From contig CAZOAJ010000002.1 of assembly GCA_964577935.1 (NCBI GenBank), positions 94,071 to 158,070 of the forward strand: a stretch of 64,000 nt of DNA, given 5' to 3'. Positions 44,580 through 53,610 of this stretch are shown one piece after another. Source of the stretch: JABDGV01 sp964577935. Its GTDB lineage: Bacteria; Chlamydiota; Chlamydiia; Chlamydiales; FEN-1388. Position 1 is the stretch's first letter. Every line of letters starts with the position of its first letter. The notes under the pieces were generated by a model, which saw only the letters and a program-made list of their open reading frames with translations, had not been told where the DNA came from and made no database searches. The position numbers and the translations under genes are program-made.

Positions 44580-46721
44580 TCAGGCTCTTTTTCTTGATGG
44601 GTATTTAACCCGAAAATGCCCAATAGTGAGAAGGGCTGCAATCATAGCATGCTTGACTCGCGTAAGCTCCTCAAAGGTAAGCAAACATTCATCAAACTGA
44701 CCATCATCTAATCGTTCTCTAATAATTTGATCAATGAGTTTCAGGAGTGTCGTTTTATTAACTTCTTCTAACGAACGCGACGCAGCCTCAAAAGCATCAG
44801 CAATCATTATAATGACACACTCTTTACTCTTAGGCTTTGGCCCTGAATAACGAAAAAGCCGTTCTTCCGTAGGAGGTATTCCGCCCTGAGCAACGAGTTC
44901 TTGTTGTTTGTGAAAGAAATAATAGACCAAAGAAGTTCCGTGATGCTCTTTTATAACATCAATAAAGGGTTCTGGAAGGCCAGCCTTACGTGCTAAAGCA
45001 ACGCCTTCGCTTATATGAGACATAATTACTTTAGCTGATTCAACGGGAGTTAAGAGCTGATGAATATTAACCCCTTGTTGCTGATTCTCTGTAAAATATT
45101 GAGCTATAGAAACTTTTCCAATGTCATGATAGAGAGACGCTACGCGACAAAACAGGCCATTAGCACCGATAGCTTGAGCCCCAGCCTCGGCAATTGTCCC
45201 CATAATCAAAGAGTGCTGGTAGGTTCCCGGAGCTTCGATCATGAGCCTTCTCAGCAACTCCTGATTTGGATCCATGTACTCCATAAGATTGATATCGGTC
45301 AGGATGTTAAAGCATGTTTCAAAGATAGGAAGAAGTCCTACAACAAGCACAGCCGTCATAAGCAAAAAGAGGCCCGAGCTGCCAATATCAGATAGAAGCC
45401 ACACTCCCAATTTCGATTTATCATAGAGGTAGAGAGAAAAGATGAGAGCAACAGCCATGACCCACCCCTTCATGCAAACAGCTACAACTTCAGATCGTTT
45501 TCTAAAGCTTTTTGTAGCTAAAATCATGAACATAGTCACGATGACATTCACCAAAAGAAATCCTTGGCGTTCAAATGCAAGCGTTGTATCCAAAAGGGTT
45601 GCGAAAAGCGCTGTCGTAAAAATAGCAAGCCCCGGCTGCAAGAGAGCTGCAACTAAAATACCGACAAAGGGCGCAAGAAGTGGGTAATGGACCAAGTCAA
45701 CGAGGTTATGCGAGGTCTTTAGAAGGAAAAACTCGGTGATTTTTGAAAAAAGAAGCCCCATCACAATTGTTGATGTAAACAAAAGAAGCTTCCGATTGCT
45801 TTTCCACACATCCGTAGCAAAAGACCAAAGGTATAACCCTCCGGTCAACAACAGGATGCATGTAATAAAAAGACTTCCTAAAATCGTTCGTGGCTGGAAT
45901 AGATTACGTTTATCGGTCAAGGCCTGCTTCATGGATTGAAGCATGGCGATATGGCGGGCCGTAACGCGCTCACCTTGATCAATGATTCTGCTTCCGACAC
46001 TGACTTGTGTGTATTTTTCAGGTGTTTTTTCTTGAAGGACTTTTCTGATTTTCCGCGCCGTCGGATGATCTTCTTTGAGCAGCCATATTTTTTGTTTGAA
46101 AAAGTCGATTACGTAGTCAACAGTTGCGCCTTGATAGACTTGCTGAAAAAAAGCACGGTCACGAATCTGGAGCCAAAGCTTTTCAGGGATATAAATTCCA
46201 TTTGAAATATCGACAGCAGGAAGCTCTAGCATAAGATGCGTGTCCATACTGAGCTGTTTCATTTTTTCAATTGTTCTGAGGTCCGCAAATCGGACTTCTA
46301 AAAGAGTTCTTTCAAGCAGTTCAACAGCGCGGCACATTTCATCAAAAGTGCTTTGCTTTGCCTCCTGTCGCCACGCTTGCTCATAAATCAATGAATTCTC
46401 AAATTCTACACGGCGTTTGACGATATCATCTGCATCCAAAGCATATATGCGTCCTATATCAAGCAGAGCTTCCTGTCTCATAATAGCCGTAGCTTCTTCA
46501 TCAACAAAAGCAAAGGGTATTTCGGACACAACATAATTAGGAGCTGCCGTTCCAAGCTCAAGTGTAACGGTACGAACTTCCCGTATATGAATAAAAAGGA
46601 ATAAAGCTATCGCGAGCAAGGCAATAATGGCATATCGTATCGAGTGGCTGGTATCAAAAAAACTTGTTTCACGAACTGAAGTTGAAACCTCAATTGGTTC
46701 ATCTTCTCGCGTTTCCGGCAT
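44580..46721 (-). CDS. 7TM-HD phosphohydrolase (PgpH/YqfF type)
   Basis: This 713-residue protein has an N-terminal helix (IRYAIIALLAIALFLFIHI), a large extracytoplasmic domain, seven helices (about 285-480) and a cytoplasmic HD domain with PGTYQHSLIMG, SLYHDIGKVSIA and IKEHHGTSLV. This matches PgpH, which degrades c-di-AMP. C-di-AMP is known in Chlamydia, so that role is a reasonable inference. Two LITEF/HD signatures (HDIGK, HHGTS) appear intact. It is convergent with tal and divergent from dnaX. Confidence 0.88.
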   Translation of the reverse strand: MPETREDEPIEVSTSVRETSFFDTSHSIRYAIIALLAIALFLFIHIREVRTVTLELGTAAPNYVVSEIPFAFVDEEATAIMRQEALLDIGRIYALDADDIVKRRVEFENSLIYEQAWRQEAKQSTFDEMCRAVELLERTLLEVRFADLRTIEKMKQLSMDTHLMLELPAVDISNGIYIPEKLWLQIRDRAFFQQVYQGATVDYVIDFFKQKIWLLKEDHPTARKIRKVLQEKTPEKYTQVSVGSRIIDQGERVTARHIAMLQSMKQALTDKRNLFQPRTILGSLFITCILLLTGGLYLWSFATDVWKSNRKLLLFTSTIVMGLLFSKITEFFLLKTSHNLVDLVHYPLLAPFVGILVAALLQPGLAIFTTALFATLLDTTLAFERQGFLLVNVIVTMFMILATKSFRKRSEVVAVCMKGWVMAVALIFSLYLYDKSKLGVWLLSDIGSSGLFLLMTAVLVVGLLPIFETCFNILTDINLMEYMDPNQELLRRLMIEAPGTYQHSLIMGTIAEAGAQAIGANGLFCRVASLYHDIGKVSIAQYFTENQQQGVNIHQLLTPVESAKVIMSHISEGVALARKAGLPEPFIDVIKEHHGTSLVYYFFHKQQELVAQGGIPPTEERLFRYSGPKPKSKECVIIMIADAFEAASRSLEEVNKTTLLKLIDQIIRERLDDGQFDECLLTFEELTRVKHAMIAALLTIGHFRVKYPSRKRA

Positions 46722-46892
46722 ACATTTCCTACTTACTCAAAAACATTGAAATATGAGTTATCAGAGCAAAGCCTCAATCTAAAGCAAGCTCCCCCATAAA
46801 TGTAACAAAAAAATATTCTTACACAAGGAACTCGGATCAGCAAGTATACATAGTGACCTATTTCTAAATTCAGCATACATAACATCTATTAA

Positions 46893-46924
46893 TCAGGAAT
46901 TGCATTTGCTGGCCAGATTCCTGA
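46893..46924 (+). promoter_or_regulatory. nested inverted repeats upstream of dnaX
   Basis: TCAGGAAT pairs with ATTCCTGA and encloses the palindrome CTGGCCAG (46909-46916). It sits about 49 bases before the dnaX start and is followed by CTTTT, so it may be an operator or attenuator. The rest of the 251-base gap shows nothing clear. Confidence 0.35.
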
Positions 46925-46972
46925 CTTTTAAGTAGTATGGTCAGTAGATTATTCACATGAGCTGAGATTTTA

Positions 46973-48577
46973 ATGACCACGAATGACGGCAAAGAATCGA
47001 CTTTTCAAGCCTCTTCAAGACGGTTTCGACCCAAATGTTTTAGCGATGTAATCGGTCAGCAGGCATGCGTTCGCACCCTGATCAACGCTTTACGAAAAAA
47101 TCGACTTGCTCATGCTTACCTCTTTTCTGGTCCAAGAGGAACAGGAAAAACTACACTGGCAAGACTTTTTGCCAAAGCAATTAACTGTACAAGCCTTTCT
47201 CCTGAAGGTGAGCCGTGCAATCAATGCCGCTCATGTAAAGAGATTACCCAAGGAACATCTCTTGATGTGATAGAAATTGATGGAGCGTCTCATCGTGGAA
47301 TTGACGACATCAGATCAATAACTGAATCAGTTGGATATAGCCCGTCATCCGGCAAATTTAAAATCTACATCATCGATGAAGTCCACATGCTCACAAAAGA
47401 GGCTTTTAACGCTCTGTTAAAAACTCTGGAAGAGCCGCCTTCAACTGCAAAATTTTTCTTTGCAACAACTGAACCTCATAAAATACCGCAAACAATACTA
47501 AGCCGTTGCCAAAGATATAATGTACAGCGCCTGAGTAAAAATCAGATAACATCAAAACTTTTGTCTATTGCATCCGAGCTTGGCGTTCTTATTGACGACA
47601 AGGCCCTTCTTCGTCTCTCTGAATATGCAGAAGGAGGTCTACGTGATGCCGAATCCCTCTTTGACCAACTTATTGCCTTTGCCGATGAAAAAATAACAGA
47701 GGAAATGGTTGAAGAGGTTTTAGGACTTGTCCCTTTCTCTCTTTTTTCAAAGTTGGATATTGCCTACAGAGAGCATGATCTGCGAACCGCCATCGACATA
47801 AGCACCGCAATTTTTACTTCAGGAAAAGATATAGCTTATTTCTTAGATGATCTCACAAACCATTACCGCTACCTCCTCTACTTTCTTATTGGCTCACAGG
47901 ACCTCTTAAAAGACCTCCCTGATGAATATAAAGCACATCTTAAAAAAAGCGCTTCATGGTATAATCAGGAGTCATGTCTTTCGATTCTTGACTTGATTAT
48001 AAAAGCACATGAGACCCTCAAAGGACCAACTCTTGCTCGATATGCCTTAGAAGCTCTTCTACTCGATATTATCCAGATTCGCTTGAAAGTACCTCATGCT
48101 GCACTGACGCAAGCCCTTATCCAGCTAAAATCTCAAATAGATGGCCTGATTCAGGAAAACAACAATTCCCAGGCAGTGGAACCAGAGCCTTCTTCCATAA
48201 ATTCTGAAAAGAATAAGGGTATTTTTCTTAGCCAAAAAAATGAAGAAAGTCTTGAGTCTGAAGCTCAGGAAGTTAAACATGAACAGGCTGACAACCAAAT
48301 AAAGACGGACGAGCCAAAGCTTGTTCAAAGAGCCCCTGCTCAAGAACCCCTCATTCAAGCAAGTCCTATTACCACGCCTGCAGAAAAGAAGATTGAATCC
48401 AAAAGAAAGGAACCATCACAACCCAAAGCTTCTCCTCAATTAGGCACTCAATCCTCTATTCAAGATATCGAAAACCTCTCAGAATCGAAACAAAGAATTC
48501 GGGAAGAAAATTTGATGCAGTTCTCTTCAATTGAACTTGAAGGGCAGTTAATCAAACCTCAAACTAAACAACCTTAA
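46973..48577 (+). CDS. dnaX: DNA polymerase III gamma/tau subunit
   Basis: DnaX is the clamp-loader ATPase. In this 534-residue protein the core shows FRPKCFSDVIGQ, Walker A GPRGTGKTT (53-61), zinc cysteines C72, C82, C85 and C88, and the DEAH-like DEVHMLTKEAFNALLKTLEE. After about residue 370 the sequence is polar, low-complexity and rich in Gln, Glu and Lys, so a tau-specific domain is not clearly conserved. It starts an operon with ybaB, 22 bases downstream, matching the CT334-CT335 order. Confidence 0.95.
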   Translation: MTTNDGKESTFQASSRRFRPKCFSDVIGQQACVRTLINALRKNRLAHAYLFSGPRGTGKTTLARLFAKAINCTSLSPEGEPCNQCRSCKEITQGTSLDVIEIDGASHRGIDDIRSITESVGYSPSSGKFKIYIIDEVHMLTKEAFNALLKTLEEPPSTAKFFFATTEPHKIPQTILSRCQRYNVQRLSKNQITSKLLSIASELGVLIDDKALLRLSEYAEGGLRDAESLFDQLIAFADEKITEEMVEEVLGLVPFSLFSKLDIAYREHDLRTAIDISTAIFTSGKDIAYFLDDLTNHYRYLLYFLIGSQDLLKDLPDEYKAHLKKSASWYNQESCLSILDLIIKAHETLKGPTLARYALEALLLDIIQIRLKVPHAALTQALIQLKSQIDGLIQENNNSQAVEPEPSSINSEKNKGIFLSQKNEESLESEAQEVKHEQADNQIKTDEPKLVQRAPAQEPLIQASPITTPAEKKIESKRKEPSQPKASPQLGTQSSIQDIENLSESKQRIREENLMQFSSIELEGQLIKPQTKQP

Positions 48578-48599
48578 AACCAATTTAAGAAAGAAGACT

Positions 48600-48917
48600 A
48601 TGGGATCAGGATTTTTAAAAAAGAAAAAAGACGCTAAGAACCTTCAAAGTCAAATGATGCAACTTCAAAAATCACTCTCGGACCGTCTTGAGGATTTTGA
48701 AGCTATTGGCACAGCAGGAAATAACCTTGTCTCTGTTGTTTTAACAGGAAACGGTGAGCTGAAAAAAATCTCTATTAACCCGGAATGTGTTGATAAAGAT
48801 GATATTGAAGGCCTTGAGACACTTATCAAAGCCGCTCATAAAGAAGCTATGATCAAAGTGCAAGAAGTGGCAGCATCAACTCCAGGTTTTGATTCATTGG
48901 CCGGACTTGGTTTCTAA
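48600..48917 (+). CDS. ybaB: YbaB/EbfC-family nucleoid-associated protein
   Basis: The protein has 105 residues with the YbaB core VVLTGNGELKKISINPE and the N-terminal helix KNLQSQMMQLQKSL. YbaB proteins bind DNA as dimers and organise the nucleoid. The conserved link with dnaX supports the call. The C-terminus ends in FDSLAGLGF, a common ending in the family. A hairpin follows. Confidence 0.92.
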   Translation: MGSGFLKKKKDAKNLQSQMMQLQKSLSDRLEDFEAIGTAGNNLVSVVLTGNGELKKISINPECVDKDDIEGLETLIKAAHKEAMIKVQEVAASTPGFDSLAGLGF

Positions 48918-48928
48918 CGACTAAACAT

Positions 48929-48958
48929 AGGAGCGCAACTATTAATGTTGCGCTTCCT
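48929..48958. terminator. hairpin between ybaB and the YkgJ-like gene
   Basis: AGGAGCGCAAC pairs with GTTGCGCTTCCT with one bulged T. It separates convergent genes and overlaps the stop region of the minus-strand gene by two bases. Confidence 0.7.
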
Positions 48959-49481
48959 ACGAATTCAGCTTACGTTGAATCTCTTCAAAAGAAACAAGAG
49001 CTGAATCGTCACCTGATGCATCGACTTGAATTCCCTCACAGTATTTGGCAGCTTCTTTCCAAGATTCAGGTGTTGAAAGATTATGCTGCCACCAGGGGAA
49101 AGTTCTACACTGCTTGGGTCTAACGGGGTAGATTGAACAGCGCTTATCTTTAAGAAAAACGCAATCAAAATTCTTCTTCATTTCAACAAGAGCTTTACGT
49201 CCATAAGCAATTCGCACAAAGCGGCGTTGAAAAAGAATTGGATCCATGTCTAGGAAGTCTGCCATAGACTCAATTTCTTCATCGGTAACCCATACATATC
49301 CGGGTGAACCTGTGCAGCAAGCTCCGCACTCAGTACAAGAAAATCGAAGTCCTGCCTGATACCATACTTTATCTTCTGCAGACACACCTTCTGTAACCGA
49401 GCATAAATGCATTTGTGTGGTTTTAGCGCAATCCTCTTGGAAACCCTCTATTTGGACGCTCTCTATTTCTTGATCATTCAC
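48957..49481 (-). CDS. YkgJ-family cysteine-cluster protein
   Basis: The 174-residue protein carries the family's eight-cysteine pattern: FSCTECGACCTGSPG, FDCVFLKDKRCSIYPVRPKQC and FPWW. Such proteins probably bind an iron-sulfur cluster or zinc; function is unknown. The only suitable start is a GTG at 49481 with a weak ribosome site. It is divergent from the sodium symporter gene. Confidence 0.85.
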   Translation of the reverse strand: MNDQEIESVQIEGFQEDCAKTTQMHLCSVTEGVSAEDKVWYQAGLRFSCTECGACCTGSPGYVWVTDEEIESMADFLDMDPILFQRRFVRIAYGRKALVEMKKNFDCVFLKDKRCSIYPVRPKQCRTFPWWQHNLSTPESWKEAAKYCEGIQVDASGDDSALVSFEEIQRKLNS

Positions 49482-49602
49482 GTAATCGTTTACCTAAACA
49501 TTCATGGGTTGAGATTATGTTTGAAAGAAAAGTATACTTTTTAATGAACTTAAAGATCTTTATATTTCTAATCACTTGCCGCCTAACCTTTAGGGACTCT
49601 AG

Positions 49603-51009
49603 ATGGATAAATCTCTGATTGACAAATCTTTTGACAAACCCCGAGAACACTGGAGCTCGCGCTTAGGATTTATTATGGCAGCAGCAGGTTCAGCTATTGG
49701 ACTTGGCACACTTTGGAAGTTTCCTTATGTCGCAGGAGAAAATGGAGGCAGCGCCTTCATCTCGATATATATTCTCTGCACAGTTCTGATTGGGATCCCT
49801 GTCTTTATTGCCGAACTGCTTTTGGGACGTGCAGCGCAAAGAAGTGCTGTTACCACATTTTCTGTTCTAGATCGTCCTAATTCCCCTTGGAGAGTTGGTG
49901 GCTGGCTTGGAGTTGCGGCTTCATTTCTTATCATGTCTTTTTACAGCGTACTCGCTGGGTGGGGTCTAAATTATGCTTTCATGTCCTTAAATAAATTTTG
50001 GATTGGGAAAAGCTCTGATGAGATCTTGGAGACCTTTGATATCCTTCAAAAATCGGCCGATATCACCCTCTTTTGGCACGCGCTCTTTACTGCTTTGACT
50101 GTATCTGTTGTTTATCGAGGCATCAAAAACGGGATTGAGCATTGGAGTAAAATCATGACCTCATCTCTTTTGGTCCTGCTTTTGCTGCTTGTCGGATATA
50201 ACACAACCCTTTCAGGACTTGATCAAGCTATCAATTTTATATTTTCACCTGATTTTAGCAAATTGAAAGCCTCATCTATTCTTGAAGCATTAGGACTCTC
50301 TTTCTTTACCTTGAGCTTAGGTCAAGGAATTATGATTACCTATGGCAGCTATATGAGGCGAAGTGAAGACATTCCAAAAACTGCATGCATTATTGCTTCC
50401 ATGGTCTTGGTTGTCTCGCAGCTTTGCGCATTGGCGATCTTTCCAATTGTCTTTACCTTTGGTCTCCCTCCACAAGGTGGATCTGGGCTTGTTTTTAAGA
50501 CACTCCCCTTACTTTTTTCAAAACTCCCCTGCGCGCAAATTTTTGCAACGCTCTTCTTTACGCTCTTTGTCTTTACAGCACTTACTTCAGCAATTGCTCT
50601 TGTTGAGGTAGTCGTTGCAACATTAATGGACTTAACAGGAAAGCCCAGAAAAAAACTTGCTCTCTATGTCGGCTTAAGTTCTTTTGTTTTTGGAGTTCCT
50701 AGCGCACTCGCGCATACTAACATCCTCTTCGGCAACTGGAATTTGCTCTACGGAAAGAATTTCTTTACTACCATCGACACCCTTGTATCCGTGTGGTTAC
50801 TTCCGGTTGGAGGGCTCCTCGTGTGTCTCTTTACAGGGTGGATCGCAAAGCCTGATTTCTTGAAGCATGAATTTGCCTCCGGAACAAAGATGCTCGTTTT
50901 TTATAAAGTGTGGAAGTTCTTTATTCGCTGGCTCTGTCCATTAGCTATCATTATGATCATTCTTCAACAAAGTGGCCTATTCAATATCGATCAGATATTT
51001 GCAAAATAA
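49603..51009 (+). CDS. sodium-dependent NSS-family transporter (LeuT fold)
   Basis: This 468-residue inner-membrane symporter has about twelve helices. TM1 carries the unwound sodium/substrate site AAAGSAIGLGTLWKFPYV, followed by GGSAFISIYIL and the TM6 region FFTLSLGQGIMITYGSYM. NSS proteins import amino acids with Na+. Substrate cannot be read from sequence. It resembles CT231 of C. trachomatis and would use the sodium gradient made by Nqr. Confidence 0.93.
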   Translation: MDKSLIDKSFDKPREHWSSRLGFIMAAAGSAIGLGTLWKFPYVAGENGGSAFISIYILCTVLIGIPVFIAELLLGRAAQRSAVTTFSVLDRPNSPWRVGGWLGVAASFLIMSFYSVLAGWGLNYAFMSLNKFWIGKSSDEILETFDILQKSADITLFWHALFTALTVSVVYRGIKNGIEHWSKIMTSSLLVLLLLLVGYNTTLSGLDQAINFIFSPDFSKLKASSILEALGLSFFTLSLGQGIMITYGSYMRRSEDIPKTACIIASMVLVVSQLCALAIFPIVFTFGLPPQGGSGLVFKTLPLLFSKLPCAQIFATLFFTLFVFTALTSAIALVEVVVATLMDLTGKPRKKLALYVGLSSFVFGVPSALAHTNILFGNWNLLYGKNFFTTIDTLVSVWLLPVGGLLVCLFTGWIAKPDFLKHEFASGTKMLVFYKVWKFFIRWLCPLAIIMIILQQSGLFNIDQIFAK

Positions 51010-51036
51010 CGTCCGCCCCATCGAAAAATGAATATC

Positions 51037-51072
51037 AAACCCTCTCAGATCATCGCCAGGAACGAGGGGGTT
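51037..51072 (+). terminator. possible terminator before tRNA-Leu
   Basis: AAACCCTC can pair with GAGGGGGTT, followed by AAATTTTA. The stem is short and imperfect, so confidence is low. Confidence 0.35.
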
Positions 51073-51149
51073 AAATTTTATGCACTCACCTCTTGCCGAA
51101 CTACTGGATTCCTGATATAGTCCTCAGCAACTTCCTATCCAACTCATAT

Positions 51150-51232
51150 GCTCGGGTGGTGAAATGGTAGACACTGGGGACTTAAAATCCCCTGGGAGCG
51201 ATCCCGTGCCGGTTCGAGTCCGGCCTCGAGCA
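51150..51232 (+). tRNA. tRNA-Leu (anticodon UAA)
   Basis: The 83-base sequence folds as a class II tRNA. Acceptor GCTCGGG pairs with CTCGAGC (one G-T). The anticodon stem GGGGA/TCCCC encloses the loop CTTAAAA with TAA at 51183-51185. A long variable arm (GGGAGCGATCCC) and the T-loop GTTCGAGTC follow. CCA is not encoded. It would read UUA and UUG codons. The following 265 bases contain no gene. Confidence 0.97.
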
Positions 51233-51497
51233 TTCTATTATTTTATATCTCAGATCATTCACGTACGCCTGTTATCTCTATTCTTCTAAAGAACGTTGAT
51301 TTCATTTTAATTGCTCATAGATCCACATGGTAGTTTAAGCAAACAATTCGTGATCGCAAAAGCCCCTAAGGGAAATGTTTAGGACTAAAGAAATAACCCA
51401 GGGCAAGGCTCCGGAATCGTATATCTTCTACTATCTTGACCAAAAGTCTCTGCAACTCCTAGTGTCCACGGCCAGGACCATTTCAAACAGGTAAAAT

Positions 51498-52367
51498 ATG
51501 CCAATAATTTCCAATAAGATGAATTTAGCCCAAACGCTTCAAAAAGAACTACCCCCATTAATCCATGCACCGCATGATGAAAAAACTGGAACTTCACAGA
51601 TGAATGAGGGGAACCACTTTGGATGGGTCGTTCAATTCAATCGAATGTTAAAAATTGAAAAATTATATTTAAATGATTCCAATCTGAATCTTGGACCAAA
51701 AATTATTTCTAAAATAGAGAATGTCTTTTATGCATTCATAAAGTCTATGACCTCTCTTGGATTTGACGTTAATAAAAACCTTGTATGGCAAGGCTATAAA
51801 CCTTTGCATAACGCTGTATTAAATAACTGTAAAGTGGTGGCAAATTGTTTAATTCGATTAGGCGCAGCAATAGATGATGACAACGGATCACGACAAACAC
51901 CTCTTTATCTTGCAGCATGGAATAGTCAGCACGACATGGTAGATCTCCTCATAAAGAAAGGAGCAAACGTAAAAAAGGAAAATAATGCACTTTTAAGTTG
52001 TGACACACTCGCTTTACATATTGCAACTTGCCCGAAAGTAATCCAGTCTCTCGTCTCAGCAGGCACCTCTGTCAACGCAACATCCAAAGACCTCTTACAG
52101 TATACAGCTCTTCATTGGGCAGCCCATTGTGCCCGACCAGATGCAGTTGAAACGTTATTGAAGCTTGGCAGTATAGATATCAGAGACCAGGGAGGTCTGA
52201 CAGCTTTGGATGTTGCTAAAAAAATACAAAGCGGTGATTACAGCGTAATGATGGATGGTAAAGAGAACCCAGATGCTAAGACCGTTCAAAGTCGAATTGT
52301 TAAAACAATTGAACTTCTTGAGAGTCATCATAAATCATACCCATCTCAAACTCAAAGCCTCAAGTAG
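51498..52367 (+). CDS. ankyrin-repeat protein
   Basis: The protein has 289 residues, without signal peptide. About five ankyrin units fill residues 98-245: GYKPLHNAVLNNCKVVANCL, RQTPLYLAAWNSQHDMVDLL, a shorter DTLALHIATCPKVIQSLV, YTALHWAAHCARPDAVETLL and GLTALDVAK. The first 95 residues are unassigned. Ankyrin proteins of intracellular bacteria often bind host proteins after secretion, so an effector role is inferred. It is a lone gene after the tRNA-Leu. Confidence 0.88.
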   Translation: MPIISNKMNLAQTLQKELPPLIHAPHDEKTGTSQMNEGNHFGWVVQFNRMLKIEKLYLNDSNLNLGPKIISKIENVFYAFIKSMTSLGFDVNKNLVWQGYKPLHNAVLNNCKVVANCLIRLGAAIDDDNGSRQTPLYLAAWNSQHDMVDLLIKKGANVKKENNALLSCDTLALHIATCPKVIQSLVSAGTSVNATSKDLLQYTALHWAAHCARPDAVETLLKLGSIDIRDQGGLTALDVAKKIQSGDYSVMMDGKENPDAKTVQSRIVKTIELLESHHKSYPSQTQSLK

Positions 52368-52542
52368 CGGCTGATGCAATGAAGTATCCCTAACTCCTGT
52401 AGCTTCACTAGAGGGGTTAGTTTTTACATAAACCATCCTGATAAGGCAGTTTGAGTGCTGAAAAAAATCATAGCCATATTCAAACGATAAATAACCAACA
52501 TAGCTTGATCTGCTTCAACTCATCGTATGATATGAGCAAATC

Positions 52543-53286
52543 TTATCTGATTTGAAACCTTCCTATTGAAATTGGATAGATAGTACAACTCTTAAATTTA
52601 GCATTAGGACCTACACTCCACGTATAGCCCACGACATGCCCATTCCTATCCGTATAAAGTCGAATAACACCTCTGCCAACGCCATGCCGAAACTGAGCAC
52701 GACCATCTTTATGCCCTATATAGCGCGTATCATCCGTGCCATGTCCAGATCCAGTGCAGTCGATGATTCTCACAGCCCATTGATGAGTTCCTTCAATGAG
52801 CGGAGGCGTATTCTCTCGAAGTTTTGGGAAATCGTCTATCATCATCATATGACCATTAGCTTTCGAACCTAGAGGAAATGCAACACCAATAATATCACCT
52901 GGAATGACATCCTGGATGATGGAAACTGTCTTAAAGCCTCGACCACTTGCAATATCTTGTTCCATGAAACGAGCGGTTGGACGCTCTTTTCCAATTAACT
53001 GACCAAATTGATAGGGCCTTAAGCAATATGAATACATAAGAAGGGAATCAATAAATCCGACGCAATCACTATGACAGATATACCTTCCTGATCCATCGCG
53101 ATTTTTCCAGCGAACTACTCGATGCCTGAGGCTATAGCTATTATCTGAGGGTTGAATTCCTTTGACAAGACGCCGAGCATCAATCACATGTGGAGCAGGC
53201 CTAAGGGTGTCAGCAAAAGAAGAAGATAAAGATGCCACAAGAAAAATACACAATAGACATCTTATCCGATAAGTTATCTTGGGCAT
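52543..53286 (-). CDS. exported NlpC/P60-superfamily-like protein
   Basis: The protein (247 residues) starts with a signal peptide (LLCIFLVASLSSSFA). HSDCVGFIDSLL resembles the catalytic cysteine segment of NlpC/P60 enzymes (DCxGF), VIPGDIIGVAF is the usual PGDLV strand, and NGHMMMIDD supplies the histidine. A peptidoglycan or peptide amidase is the likely activity, though the overall similarity is limited. No neighbours point to a pathway. Confidence 0.7.
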   Translation of the reverse strand: MPKITYRIRCLLCIFLVASLSSSFADTLRPAPHVIDARRLVKGIQPSDNSYSLRHRVVRWKNRDGSGRYICHSDCVGFIDSLLMYSYCLRPYQFGQLIGKERPTARFMEQDIASGRGFKTVSIIQDVIPGDIIGVAFPLGSKANGHMMMIDDFPKLRENTPPLIEGTHQWAVRIIDCTGSGHGTDDTRYIGHKDGRAQFRHGVGRGVIRLYTDRNGHVVGYTWSVGPNAKFKSCTIYPISIGRFQIR

Positions 53287-53430
53287 AAATTTACCCTCAG
53301 ATGTGTGGTTTTTTTAAGGAACCCATATCTAACTCCATGAATAAATGTATGCAAGAAATTTATTCAAAAAAGTAATTGATATAAATAACTCACCAACTCG
53401 TTATTCGATTTTGTTATATATTATTGAAAT

Positions 53431-53484
53431 AGATTAGACTCGAAATCCCTTGGACCAATCCGATCCCCGTGCAAATCCAACACA
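53431..53484 (+). other. possible decayed tRNA-Ser 3' fragment
   Basis: GACTCGAAATC looks like a tRNA-Ser(CGA) anticodon arm; CCTTGG..CCAATCC..GATCC follows like a variable arm and GTGCAAATCC like a T-loop. No acceptor stem closes it, so it is not a working tRNA. Such fragments can be left by elements that integrate in tRNA genes. The rest of the 324-base gap (53287-53610) holds no gene. Confidence 0.3.
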
Positions 53485-53610
53485 GAAAAGTATTGACACC
53501 CACTTGCCCTCATGAGCCCTAGGAGTGACAAAATACTATCCATAAAGCCCTCCAGCGTGTAATCATAATTATTTCAATCATTTTTATTAGTTTTATATCT
53601 TTATTGTTTT

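Noticed and set aside
45060..45395. Plus-strand 111-codon reading frame
   Set aside because: It is antisense to the 7TM-HD gene and shows no protein-like features.
51301..51497. Possible small RNA between tRNA-Leu and the ankyrin gene
   Set aside because: Only a weak CCTAA/TTAGG stem was found; no known RNA fits.
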